A stretch of DNA of 37,608 bases from Clostridia bacterium (GCA_017473165.1 JAFUNA010000018.1:1-37608); one strand, 5' to 3'. Counted from the first letter of the stretch, positions 15,601 through 24,280 are shown. A program made the numbers and translations. The notes: generated from the sequence alone by a model not told the origin.

Positions 15601-16812
15601 TTAAAAGCTGTATTTGTCACGAAGAGCATTACGCATTTTATTAAGTGAGAATGGCTTGATTTCATCGCAGATACGCTCGCGCATTTCCTTACCTTCGTCG
15701 GTATTCTGGGGAGCGGAAGTGAAATCAAGAGTAATGCCTAGCTCGTTGCAGATTCTGTCAACAAAAATCGGCCAGAGCTCACCGATATCGCCGATAACGG
15801 GAATACTGTTTTCAAGGCGGGTGAATGCCGACATTTCCATGCGGAACGGAATTTTTGTGAGCTTTGTTTTGGGAAGACCTTCGTTGATAGCCTTCTGAAT
15901 AAGCTCGCTCTGCTTGTTGAGATCCCATGAACGCTTGAGGTTTTCGTCAAGGTCAAAGCGGATAAGTGTTTTGTCCTTGAGGCTGTATGTGGGCAGACCG
16001 TTCATCGCTGCCCAGATGCCGTGACCCGTATATGTTTCAAAGGGACCGTCGTGGATTTCCTGTGTAAGTGCAACCGCAGATTCGATAATAACATCTGCGT
16101 CGGAAAGCATTTTTGCAATACGCTTGCAGCGCTGGCTGACGGGAATGCTGTCGGAGATGCAAAGTCCGACCTGACCGCCGCCGATAAGCTGGGGAACGCT
16201 TACAAGAACAGGTACGCCCTTGATTGCACCTGCTCCTATCATTGTTCTCGGGTCTGAACCGAGACCTGCAACGTATTCAAAGCTTTCGCCGAGAGTCTGT
16301 GCGGCAACCATAACTTCTGTTGCAACTGTTTCGTTGAAATAGCCTACGGGATAAGCCATGTTGCCTGCCGCTTTGATAATTACCTTGCCTTCTGCCTTTT
16401 CGCAGACGGAAACAAGCTCCTCGTCAAGAGGAAGCTCCGAGCGGATGCGTGCCCATTCTTCTTCGCTAAGCTGTGTAAGCTCATAGATGTTGCCTCTGCA
16501 GCGGATGTTTTCGGGGCATTTGTCGCCGAGAATGTCCGCATCAAAACGCTTAACACGGTCAAGTGTGCCGCCCATTTCGTGAGAGATAACGGCGGAGCTT
16601 GTTGTAACGCCGTCAATAAGTCCTGCGTGGACAAGAGTTGCGATAAGGGTTGTTACGCCCTCGTGAAGGTTCGGACCGCTGCCTATAACAGCTGCAACCT
16701 TGCCGCCTCTTTTTTTAACTTCAACAACCTTTTCGATTGCCGTTTTTAAGAATTCTTTTGTTTCATCGGGAAGAGCCTGATAAAGCTGTTCAACCAGAGC
16801 CGGTGATGCCAT
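15601..16812 (-). CDS. Conserved protein of unknown function (403 aa)
   Basis: A 403-aa soluble protein that I do not recognise. The N-terminal half has a Rossmann-like glycine loop VIGSGPNLHEG (residues 42-52), then GLIDGVTTSSAVISHEMGG. The centre has GLGSDPRTMIGAGAIKGV and LIGGGQVGLCISDSIP, with VIIESAVALTQEIHDGPFE after it. The pattern of a ligand-binding loop plus alternating hydrophobic strands vaguely recalls deoxyhypusine-synthase-like or TIGR00300-like folds, but I cannot support either. It is placed directly upstream of kdsB (26 bp), with AGGAGA before ATG 16812. Metabolism of the sugar acid activated by KdsB is a context guess. Confidence 0.75.
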   Translation of the reverse strand: MASPALVEQLYQALPDETKEFLKTAIEKVVEVKKRGGKVAAVIGSGPNLHEGVTTLIATLVHAGLIDGVTTSSAVISHEMGGTLDRVKRFDADILGDKCPENIRCRGNIYELTQLSEEEWARIRSELPLDEELVSVCEKAEGKVIIKAAGNMAYPVGYFNETVATEVMVAAQTLGESFEYVAGLGSDPRTMIGAGAIKGVPVLVSVPQLIGGGQVGLCISDSIPVSQRCKRIAKMLSDADVIIESAVALTQEIHDGPFETYTGHGIWAAMNGLPTYSLKDKTLIRFDLDENLKRSWDLNKQSELIQKAINEGLPKTKLTKIPFRMEMSAFTRLENSIPVIGDIGELWPIFVDRICNELGITLDFTSAPQNTDEGKEMRERICDEIKPFSLNKMRNALRDKYSF

Positions 16813-16840
16813 AATTATTTCTCCTGTTCACAATTGATTT

Positions 16841-17401
16841 TTACTTGATTTTTCTGCCGAAGCAGGCGTCATCATGGTCGAGCGACAAGAGGGTGAAATT
16901 ATATTTTTTATAGAAATTCACGGCTCTTTCGTTTCTCGGTCCGCAGGTCAGGCAAACGCCCGAAATTCCTTTTTCGGCAAGATGATTGCACAGAGTGTCA
17001 ACAAGCTTGCCGCCCATGCCCATTCTCTGATATTCGGGAAGAATATCGATGTGAAAATGAGCGGGATATTCGTCCTTGAATTTTTCCTGGGCGTTATATG
17101 CGGTTGATGCCCACTCGTATCTGTCCTCGCCGAAGCTGTCTGAACGGGGAAGATAGTCCCTGTCATAAATTTCCTTGAATCTGTCGAAATTTTCGGCACA
17201 GATAATGTAGCCCACCGCCTTGCCGTTGTCGTCGATAACAAAGCAGTTTTCGGGCTCATGGTCAATGTAATAATTGCAGAATGTGTTGTGATAAAACTGA
17301 CCTGTCAGAAAATTCGGCACTTCTTCGGGACCCTCGCTGTTGTGACAAACAAAGTGCACATCGGCACGGTCTTTTTCTTCATATTTTCTGATGAAAACCA
17401 T
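16841..17401 (-). CDS. GNAT-family acetyltransferase
   Basis: A 186-aa GCN5-type acetyltransferase. CFVIDDNGKAVGYIICAEN forms the core strands, ILPEYQRMGMGGKLVDTL is the acetyl-CoA-binding turn (QRMGMGG), and NERAVNFYKKYNF is the C-terminal signature. The architecture resembles the GNAT-type domain attached to O-GlcNAcases (HFHIDILPEYQRMG), which hints at an amino-sugar-related substrate without proving it. I start it at ATG 17401, which has GGTGG upstream; a longer frame to 17464 runs through the promoter. It is the first gene of the leftward sialidase-like operon. Confidence 0.82.
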   Translation of the reverse strand: MVFIRKYEEKDRADVHFVCHNSEGPEEVPNFLTGQFYHNTFCNYYIDHEPENCFVIDDNGKAVGYIICAENFDRFKEIYDRDYLPRSDSFGEDRYEWASTAYNAQEKFKDEYPAHFHIDILPEYQRMGMGGKLVDTLCNHLAEKGISGVCLTCGPRNERAVNFYKKYNFTLLSLDHDDACFGRKIK

Positions 17402-17435
17402 TAAAAATTCACCACCCTCAATCCGGTATATGTCT

Positions 17436-17464
17436 ACATTATCATAAATATTTAAAAAAGGCAA
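17436..17464 (-). promoter_or_regulatory. Promoter of the leftward sialidase-like operon
   Basis: On the minus strand, TTGCCT (17459-17464) and TAATGT (17436-17441) are separated by 17 bp, about 35 bp before the GNAT start. Confidence 0.5.
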
Positions 17465-17475
17465 GAAAATAATAC

Positions 17476-17503
17476 TTGAATAATCCTAAAAAAAGTGTAT
17501 AGT
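17476..17503 (+). promoter_or_regulatory. Promoter of the rightward ceramidase-like operon
   Basis: TTGAAT (17476-17481) and TATAGT (17498-17503) have a 16-bp spacer. It is back to back with the leftward promoter, the two -35 boxes only 11 bp apart, which suggests shared control. Confidence 0.55.
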
Positions 17504-17514
17504 AAAGATATACA
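17496..17514. promoter_or_regulatory. Operator-like inverted repeat over the -10 box
   Basis: TGTATA (17496-17501) and TATACA (17509-17514) are perfect inverted arms around GTAAAGA. The site covers the -10 and start region of the rightward promoter, where a repressor would act. Confidence 0.4.
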
Positions 17515-17533
17515 GTTTTTTGGAGGATTAAAT

Positions 17534-17569
17534 ATGAATTTTAAGGACAGTTTCACAAAAAATCGGTAA
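17534..17569 (+). other. Original start region of the ceramidase-like gene, out of frame
   Basis: GGAGG with ideal spacing precedes ATG 17534. The frame reads MNFKDSFTKNR and stops at 17567-17569. One extra A in the six-A run 17557-17562 would continue it as KKSVTALANFLISTM directly into the gene listed at 17599, whose own ATG has no ribosome binding site. It is most likely the true N-terminus, broken by a frameshift. Confidence 0.6.
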
Positions 17570-17598
17570 CTGCCCTGGCAAATTTCCTTATTTCAACA

Positions 17599-19005
17599 AT
17601 GCCGAAAAATCGCTTTACAACGCAGGAAAAATCAAACAGATATATGCTCGAAGGTGACAAGAGCTTTTCTTATGTTCCCGGCGAAAAATGGACCTGCGGC
17701 TTTGCAAAGGCGGCGTACACTCCTGCCGATTATAACAACAAAACATATTTTATTGCCGGATATGACTCAAACAACCCCGTAAAAGGCGTTCTTGACGATT
17801 TATATGCAAGAGCGGTTTATCTTGACGATAACCGAGGAGACGGCGGAGTGATTTTCTGTGCTCTTGACTGTGTCGGAATAAGCAGAAGAGATATAAATGA
17901 CATCAGAAAATACGCTCTTGAAAGCGGCAGACTCGGCAAGGTTAAATCAATTAACATTTCTTCAACTCATACCCATGCGGGAATTGACACACAGGGTCTG
18001 TGGGGCGAAAAAATCTATAAAAGCGGCAAGGATAAGGCTTTTATGGAAAACCTCAAAAAACAGGCTGCACGGGCAGTTGTTGAGGCATATGAAAACAGAA
18101 AAGACGGCAGTCTTTATATGGGTTACACACCTGTTGAAGATATGCAGGCAGATGTCAGAACTCCCGTTACCTATGACAAGAATCTGACAAGATTCCGTTT
18201 TTCGCCCGATGACAGTTCGGGTGAGATTTACATAGTGAATTTTGCTTCACACGCAGAATTGCTCGGAACAACTTCGCTTGTCAGTGCGGATTTTCCTGCT
18301 TACCTCATTAAAGAAATAGAAGAAAAAGTTCAAGGCTCAAATGCTGTTTTCTTTAACGGTGCAATAGGCGGCATGATTTCCGCAAAAGAAATCAAAAAGG
18401 TATACAGAGATTCGATTGACTGCGAAGCATATATGAAGGGCTTCGGAAAACAGCTCGGAGAGCTTGCACTTTCCGTTGAAAACGAAATCCGTCTTGAGCC
18501 TGTTCTCAACATAAAATCCAAGGGTATAACTGTTCCGGGTGACAACACGGTGCTTGTTCTCGCAAGATATCTCAATGTTCTCAACAATGATATGGGCAGA
18601 ACAAAAAAGAGAAGCAAGGTCTGTATTTATTCCGAGGTTGCCTACATGGAGCTGGGCAAAGGGGATGTTGCGGTGTTCCTCATTCCGGGTGAGCTTTTTC
18701 CCGAGCTTTATAACGGAGAATTCCTTACCGAAACGGACAGTGCAAACCACAGAAAAGCAAGCTATAAAAAGGTTCTTTCCGATATGACCGACTGCAAGCA
18801 TAAATTTGTTATCGGACTCTGCAATGATGAGCTCGGCTATATTCTTGCGGAAAACGATTTTCTGCTGAATGAGGTTTTGCCCTATATCAACAAGGCCACC
18901 GACGAAATGGACAGAGATCACTATGAAGAAACAAATTCAACGGGTCCCGAAACGGGAAGAATTATTCTCGAAGAAACAGAAAACCTTATAAAATCCGTAA
19001 AATAA
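17599..19005 (+). CDS. Neutral/alkaline ceramidase-like hydrolase (cytoplasmic paralogue)
   Basis: A 468-aa protein resembling the N-terminal catalytic domain of neutral/non-lysosomal ceramidases, zinc amidases that cleave ceramide. Zinc-site features are SSTHTHAGID (H124, H126), NFASHAELLG (H218) and GLCNDELGYILAEND near the C-terminus. Known enzymes carry a nucleophilic serine in a GD-x-SPN-type loop. The equivalent here reads FFNGAIGGMIS (252-261), so the classical nucleophile motif is altered and the substrate may differ. The C-terminal Ig-like domain of full ceramidases is missing. No signal peptide is present. The first in-frame ATG is 17599, but a better start at 17534 is separated from it by a frameshift. 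It heads an operon with a secreted paralogue 71 bp downstream. Confidence 0.72.
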   Translation: MPKNRFTTQEKSNRYMLEGDKSFSYVPGEKWTCGFAKAAYTPADYNNKTYFIAGYDSNNPVKGVLDDLYARAVYLDDNRGDGGVIFCALDCVGISRRDINDIRKYALESGRLGKVKSINISSTHTHAGIDTQGLWGEKIYKSGKDKAFMENLKKQAARAVVEAYENRKDGSLYMGYTPVEDMQADVRTPVTYDKNLTRFRFSPDDSSGEIYIVNFASHAELLGTTSLVSADFPAYLIKEIEEKVQGSNAVFFNGAIGGMISAKEIKKVYRDSIDCEAYMKGFGKQLGELALSVENEIRLEPVLNIKSKGITVPGDNTVLVLARYLNVLNNDMGRTKKRSKVCIYSEVAYMELGKGDVAVFLIPGELFPELYNGEFLTETDSANHRKASYKKVLSDMTDCKHKFVIGLCNDELGYILAENDFLLNEVLPYINKATDEMDRDHYEETNSTGPETGRIILEETENLIKSVK

Positions 19006-19076
19006 CTGAATCAAAATTTAATTATCCCCTGCATTTTGTATCCTGCAACAAAATTTGATATAAGGAGATATAAAAA

Positions 19077-20810
19077 ATGAAAAAGTCAATCAGTTCTTTT
19101 ATTGCAATGCTTCTTGTTTTCACAATGCTTTTTTCGATGAATGCCTCGGCGTTTATCGGCAAGGAGCATAACGGTGCCATTACCGCCGTAACGGATATAC
19201 TCGGCGGAATTATTGACGGTGCAATCACATTTTTGGGTATGCTTACACGAAATCCCGATCATCCGACGGTTGAGGAATATTTTGCATCAGGCAGCGAAAA
19301 TTTCTATGAGGGCACAAAAACCTTCATTGACGAAGCGGCTGACGGAGCAAAATGGTCGCTCGGATTCGGAAAAGAAAGCATTGTTCCCGATGATCTTCGT
19401 GACGGAACAAAGGAATATTATACGGGCGGTTATTTCACACAGAAGGTGAACGGCGTTCTGGATGACCAGAAAGCGGTTGCAATCGCTCTTAATGACGGCT
19501 CGGGCAGGGGTACAACAATTTTTGCATCAATCGACGGCATCGGTGTCAATAACGGCGACATCCGTGCAATAAGAGCCGCTGCCGAACAAAAGCTTAAAGC
19601 AAAAGGTATTGACAGCGATATCAATGCAATCAACATAAACGCAACTCATTGCCATACCGTTATCGATACACAGGGCATAGGTCTTGACCTGCTTCTTGAA
19701 ATTTTCAAGAGCTTCTTCCTCGGTGCCGACAGGTCAATGGATAACGATTTTCTTGAAGTAATGATTGACCGTGCCTCCGATGCGATTGTTGAGGCATATA
19801 TGAATACGGAAACAGGCTCGCTCTTTTATTTTGAAACCGTCGGTATGAGTAAGGACGAAGCCAACGGCTTATACCTTGATGACGAATATCCGTATATTAT
19901 CAATAAAAGATACTATACCGAAGGCTTTCAGCATTGCTTTGCCTGCTTCAAATTTGTTCCCGATAACGAAAAATCCGCAGCAACAATTTTCACAAATATC
20001 GGTGCACATCCGACGGTTGTTGACGAAGAAACAAGTCTTCTTTCTTCGGATTTCCCCGCATATATGGAAGAAAAAATTAATGCTGCAGGCATGAATTTCA
20101 TGTTCATTCAGGGCGCACAGGCTCCAGTTTCTGTTGATAAATGGCAGGAAATGCCCGAAACAGCGGGTGAGGTTGAAGCAAAAATTGCGGCAAATCCCAC
20201 GGCAGCTGACTATAAAACGGCAATTCACATCGGCTATGAGTATGCAAGGCTCATACTCGAAGCACAGGATAAAGCCAAAGAAATTGAGCCCATACTCAAT
20301 GTTAAAATGACGGAATATGTTGTTCAGCTTGAAACGGGTCTTTTCGCCTACGGCGCAACGGAAGGCTTCATCGGCACAACAACAGTAAAGGATTCATCAA
20401 GCGAAACAGGCTATTCGGTTATTACGGAGGCAGGTTATATCGAAATCGGCAAGGATATTGTTCTGCTCACCGCACCGGGAGAAATCGTTCCGCAGCTTAT
20501 TTACGGCAATGTTATTTCGGCGGAGGAATCATATCACGGCACGGAATGGACATATGAAGCAACCGCAAGCCTTGTTCCCGAGGGAAAAACCGTGCTTGTT
20601 ATGGGTCTTTGCAACGATGCGATAGGATATATTCTTCCCGACAATGATTTTGCACATTTTATTACCGACACAATCTGGGATATGGACGGTGCCGACAAGG
20701 TTTTCGGACCTTATCACAGACATTATGAAGAGCTGCTTTCTGCAGGAAGCAAGGCGGGCTCAACAACCGTTAAGGTGCTTAATGAACTTGTTAAAAATGC
20801 AAATCCGTAA
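19077..20810 (+). CDS. Secreted neutral ceramidase-like hydrolase
   Basis: A 577-aa paralogue of the previous protein with an N-terminal signal peptide (KK, hydrophobic core SFIAMLLVFTMLF, likely cleavage after NASA at residue 25). The mature enzyme is exported. Zinc-site features are NATHCHTVIDTQG (H191, H193), FTNIGAHPTVVDEET and MGLCNDAIGYILPDND. The loop that carries the serine in known ceramidases reads FIQGAQAPVS, again not canonical. Extra residues 27-115 form an added N-terminal region absent from the cytoplasmic copy. ATG at 19077 follows AAGGAGA at good spacing. A secreted/cytoplasmic pair suggests stepwise hydrolysis of one substrate on both sides of the membrane. Ceramide is the family's known substrate, and activity here is inferred. 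Confidence 0.75.
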   Translation: MKKSISSFIAMLLVFTMLFSMNASAFIGKEHNGAITAVTDILGGIIDGAITFLGMLTRNPDHPTVEEYFASGSENFYEGTKTFIDEAADGAKWSLGFGKESIVPDDLRDGTKEYYTGGYFTQKVNGVLDDQKAVAIALNDGSGRGTTIFASIDGIGVNNGDIRAIRAAAEQKLKAKGIDSDINAININATHCHTVIDTQGIGLDLLLEIFKSFFLGADRSMDNDFLEVMIDRASDAIVEAYMNTETGSLFYFETVGMSKDEANGLYLDDEYPYIINKRYYTEGFQHCFACFKFVPDNEKSAATIFTNIGAHPTVVDEETSLLSSDFPAYMEEKINAAGMNFMFIQGAQAPVSVDKWQEMPETAGEVEAKIAANPTAADYKTAIHIGYEYARLILEAQDKAKEIEPILNVKMTEYVVQLETGLFAYGATEGFIGTTTVKDSSSETGYSVITEAGYIEIGKDIVLLTAPGEIVPQLIYGNVISAEESYHGTEWTYEATASLVPEGKTVLVMGLCNDAIGYILPDNDFAHFITDTIWDMDGADKVFGPYHRHYEELLSAGSKAGSTTVKVLNELVKNANP

Positions 20811-20834
20811 GATTATTACAAAGGAGAGTCCCGA

Positions 20835-22934
20835 ATGACAAAGGAAGCGGCAAGACAAAAGGCGAAGGAGCTTGTTGCGAAGATGACGGTTGAGGAAAAG
20901 CTTTCCCAGCTTGTCTATAATGCTCCGGCAATCGAAAGGCTCGGAATAGAGGAATATAATTGGTGGAATGAGGGTTCACACGGTATTCACGGTGCGGGCA
21001 CAACAACCGTTTTTCCTCATGCAATTGCCATGGCTTCATCCTTTGACCCCGAACTTGTCGGAAAGGTTGCCGATGTTGTTTCAACAGAGGGCAGAGCAAA
21101 GTATAATAAGCATCTGGAATTTGGCGACCATGATATTTTCAAGGGCATCACATTCTGGGCACCCAATATAAATATTTTCCGTGACCCGAGGTGGGGCAGA
21201 GGTCAGGAAACCTTCGGAGAGGATCCGTTCCTTACCTCACAGCTTGGTATTTCTTTTATCAAAGGAATACAGGGTGACGGTGAATTTCTGAAAGCAGCGG
21301 CTTGCTCAAAGCATTTTGCCGTTCATTCGGGTCCCGAAAAATCCAGACACGGCTTCAACTCCGTTGTTGATAAGCATGACCTATTTGAAACATATCTTCC
21401 CGCATTCGAAAAAACCGTAAAATCGGGAGTGTGCGGAGTTATGGGTGCATATAACCGTCTTAACGGTGAGCCTTGCTGTGCCCATTCATATCTTATTCCG
21501 CAGCTGCTTCGCAAGCAATGGGGATTTGACGGTTATGTTGTTTCCGACTGCGGTGCTCTCAAGGATATTTACAAATTCCATAAATTTGTTGAAACAAGAG
21601 AAGAAGCTGCCGCTGCCGCACTCAAAAGCACCTGCGACCTCAACTGCGGCGATACCTACGAAGCACTTGTTGATGCGTATGAGCAGGATTTGATAAGTGA
21701 AGACGAAATTACAGCCGCTGCGGAAAATCTTTTTACGATTCGTTACCGTTTGGGCGAGTTTGAAAAAACAAGACCTTATTCCGACATCGGCTACGATAAG
21801 CTTGACTGTAAGGAGCACAAGGCACTCAATCTTAAAACAGCGGAGCAGAGCATTGTTCTTCTTGAAAACAAGGATAATTTCCTGCCTCTTGATAAAAACA
21901 CAAAAAAGAAAATTGCGGTTGTAGGACCGAATTCTCTTTCGGTTACCGCTCTTGAGGGTAACTATAACGGCTACGCATCCGAATATGTGACTGTTGCTGA
22001 CGGCATACGCAGAATATTCGGGAATGCGGAAATCACGGTTGAAAAGGGCTGCAACTACTGTGAGGAGCAGCTTAACCATTGGAGCGGCTTCAAAAATATG
22101 ATAAGCGACGGCGTTGCTGCCGCATCGGAAGCAGACATAACAATTCTTGTGCTCGGTCTTGACTGCTCGGTGGAAGGGGAGGATACGGGCTTTGACAATG
22201 ATTACACCGCAAGCGGCGATAAACGAATGCTTTTTCTTCCCGCAACGCAGCAAAAGCTTGCACAGACAGTGTGTGATGTTTGCGAAAATGTTATTGTTGT
22301 TCTTATGTGCGGAAGCTCAATCGATGTCGGCGAAAAGGTGAGAAACCACGCAAAAGCGGTTATCCATGCATGGTATCCCGGCTCACTCGGCGGGCTTGCA
22401 CTCGCAAAAATACTTTCGGGTGAAGCCAATCCGTCGGCAAGGCTTCCAGTTACAATTTACAAAGGTGACCACAACCTGCCCGATTTTGAAAATTACAACA
22501 TGGAGGGCAGAACATACAGATATATTGACGGCGATGCTCTTTATCCGTTCGGCTACGGGCTTTCATACACAAAGTTTGCTTATGAAAATGCAAAGCTGAT
22601 TTCTGCAGACGGCGAAAAAATATCGGTCAGCACAGAGGTTGCCAATATCGGCGGATTTGACGGCAAGGAAACCGTTCAGGTTTATGCTTCTTATACTGAC
22701 AGCCGTGCGGCAACGCCTCATTGGCAGCTTTGTGCGGTGAAATCCGTTATGCTGAAAAAAGGTGAAAAATCAGAAGTAACCCTTGATATTGACCGCTATT
22801 GGGTAAAGGCTGTTACAATGTACGGCGAAAGAGTTGACCCCGACGGAAAAATCACTCTTTATATCGGCGGACATCAGCCCGATGCCGTGAGCACAAATCT
22901 GCTCGGGTATTCGTGCCTGAAAATCGAATTATAA
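20835..22934 (+). CDS. GH3 beta-glycosidase (beta-glucosidase/beta-xylosidase type)
   Basis: A 699-aa GH3 enzyme. The N-terminal TIM-barrel domain (about 1-320) has FWAPNINIFRDPRWGRGQE, KHFAVHSGPE and the nucleophile D238 in YVVSDCGAL. The alpha/beta-sandwich domain (about 330-560) includes LGLDCSVEGEDTGFD, where the general acid is likely to lie. The C-terminal fibronectin-III-like domain (about 590-690) begins after YPFGYGLSYTKF. No signal peptide, so it cleaves imported oligosaccharides or glycosides in the cytoplasm. The order of motifs favours the xylosidase/glucosidase branch. Some GH3 enzymes, for example from Paenibacillus sp. TS12, hydrolyse glucosylceramide, which is notable given the two ceramidase-like genes immediately upstream. 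It sits 24 bp downstream of the secreted paralogue, in the same operon. Confidence 0.93.
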   Translation: MTKEAARQKAKELVAKMTVEEKLSQLVYNAPAIERLGIEEYNWWNEGSHGIHGAGTTTVFPHAIAMASSFDPELVGKVADVVSTEGRAKYNKHLEFGDHDIFKGITFWAPNINIFRDPRWGRGQETFGEDPFLTSQLGISFIKGIQGDGEFLKAAACSKHFAVHSGPEKSRHGFNSVVDKHDLFETYLPAFEKTVKSGVCGVMGAYNRLNGEPCCAHSYLIPQLLRKQWGFDGYVVSDCGALKDIYKFHKFVETREEAAAAALKSTCDLNCGDTYEALVDAYEQDLISEDEITAAAENLFTIRYRLGEFEKTRPYSDIGYDKLDCKEHKALNLKTAEQSIVLLENKDNFLPLDKNTKKKIAVVGPNSLSVTALEGNYNGYASEYVTVADGIRRIFGNAEITVEKGCNYCEEQLNHWSGFKNMISDGVAAASEADITILVLGLDCSVEGEDTGFDNDYTASGDKRMLFLPATQQKLAQTVCDVCENVIVVLMCGSSIDVGEKVRNHAKAVIHAWYPGSLGGLALAKILSGEANPSARLPVTIYKGDHNLPDFENYNMEGRTYRYIDGDALYPFGYGLSYTKFAYENAKLISADGEKISVSTEVANIGGFDGKETVQVYASYTDSRAATPHWQLCAVKSVMLKKGEKSEVTLDIDRYWVKAVTMYGERVDPDGKITLYIGGHQPDAVSTNLLGYSCLKIEL

Positions 22935-22951
22935 CGGAGGATGAGAAGATA

Positions 22952-24280
22952 ATGAAACCTGTCAGCTTTTATCTGTTAACGGATACACATTATTTTGAAA
23001 ATGAGCTTGGTGCGGAAGGCAAGGCATATGAAGACTATATGCAGAAGGAGCAGTATTTTCTCAGGGAGAGCAGTGCGATAGTCAAATCAACATTTGCCCG
23101 CCTTGCCGAGGACAAAGAAACAGACATAGTCATAATTCCCGGCGATCTTTCCAAAAACGGAGAAAAAGAGAGTCATAAATGCTTCATAAAAGAGCTTTAT
23201 AAACTTAAGGAAAGCGGCAAAAAGATTTTTGTTATTACGGCAGGTCACGATTATAACGAGTGGTCATATGCCTATAAAAACGATGAACGCATTCAGGTTG
23301 AGGGTACGGATTTTGACGAGCTTTGCGAAATGTACCGTGACTTCGGCTGCGGCGATGCAATTGCTTTTGACAAAGAAACTCATTCCTATGTTGCCGAAGT
23401 AACAGACGGCGTGAGAATGCTTGCCATATGCTGCGACAGTCCGAATCAGCCCAAAGGTGCGGCAGATGAAAGGCTTACGGCATGGATGAAGGAGCAGACC
23501 GATAAAGCAAAGAATGACGGCTGTTCAATGTTTGCAATTTGTCACTACCCTGTAATTCCGCCCGTTCCTGTTTTTGATTTGGTCGGAGATGCAAAAATCA
23601 AGGAGTGGAGAAAGGTTGCTTCGTTCCTTGCAGATAACGGCGTTGAGCTGGTTCTGACGGGACATATGCACATTCAGAGCATAAACGAATTCCGCAGCGA
23701 AAAGGGCAACAGATTAATTGATATCTGCACTTCCTGCCTTGCGGGAAGCCCTGCCAAATACAGAAAAATCACGGTTGACGAAAGCTCTGTGCTTAAGGTC
23801 GAAACAATTGATGTTGAGGATTTCGGCTGGGATATGAACGGACTTTCCGTTCAGGAATATTTTGACAGGCAGTTTTCGAATGCGATTGTTACACGTGTTC
23901 GAAAAGCTCTTGACGGCGGAGAGGGAATAGTAAAACATCTTAAGAGCTTTGCGGGTAAGCGTTTTGATAATATCACGGTCGGAGCGTTGGGCAGGCTTTT
24001 AATGATAAAAGTCGATGAACCATTTAAAAACAAAAAACTGACGGAGCTTATCGGCGAAGTCGGTGTCGGAATTTTTTCGGGCGACGGAGCTTATGTTGAG
24101 GGTACTCCCGTTTATAATCTGATTTCCGCCGTGCTGAAAAGGTTTTCTTTCATAATCAAAAAGGTTGAGCCGAAGCTTGAAAAAGAGGGCGTTAAGGTTG
24201 ATTTGAAAAATATGCTTCTAAACACCATCGGAAACAACAAAGGATATTCCGACAATAATGCGAAATTCATACTCAAATAA
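22952..24280 (+). CDS. Calcineurin-like metallophosphoesterase
   Basis: A 442-aa metallophosphoesterase with the conserved series FYLLTDTHY (D11, H13), IPGDLSKNGE, an HD motif ITAGHDYNEW, FAICHYPV and LTGHMHIQS. These build the two-metal centre that hydrolyses phosphomonoesters or diesters. The usual GNHD is AGHD here, so the catalytic asparagine appears displaced. The C-terminal about 160 residues are helical and unassigned. No signal peptide. GGAGG lies 11 nt before ATG 22952. It is 17 bp after the GH3 gene, in the same operon. Within a glycolipid hypothesis it could act on phosphorylated head groups, but the substrate cannot be read from sequence. Confidence 0.85.
   Translation: MKPVSFYLLTDTHYFENELGAEGKAYEDYMQKEQYFLRESSAIVKSTFARLAEDKETDIVIIPGDLSKNGEKESHKCFIKELYKLKESGKKIFVITAGHDYNEWSYAYKNDERIQVEGTDFDELCEMYRDFGCGDAIAFDKETHSYVAEVTDGVRMLAICCDSPNQPKGAADERLTAWMKEQTDKAKNDGCSMFAICHYPVIPPVPVFDLVGDAKIKEWRKVASFLADNGVELVLTGHMHIQSINEFRSEKGNRLIDICTSCLAGSPAKYRKITVDESSVLKVETIDVEDFGWDMNGLSVQEYFDRQFSNAIVTRVRKALDGGEGIVKHLKSFAGKRFDNITVGALGRLLMIKVDEPFKNKKLTELIGEVGVGIFSGDGAYVEGTPVYNLISAVLKRFSFIIKKVEPKLEKEGVKVDLKNMLLNTIGNNKGYSDNNAKFILK

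Noticed and set aside
21486-22253. 255-aa minus-strand frame
   Set aside because: It is fully antisense to the unmistakable GH3 gene and has biased composition.
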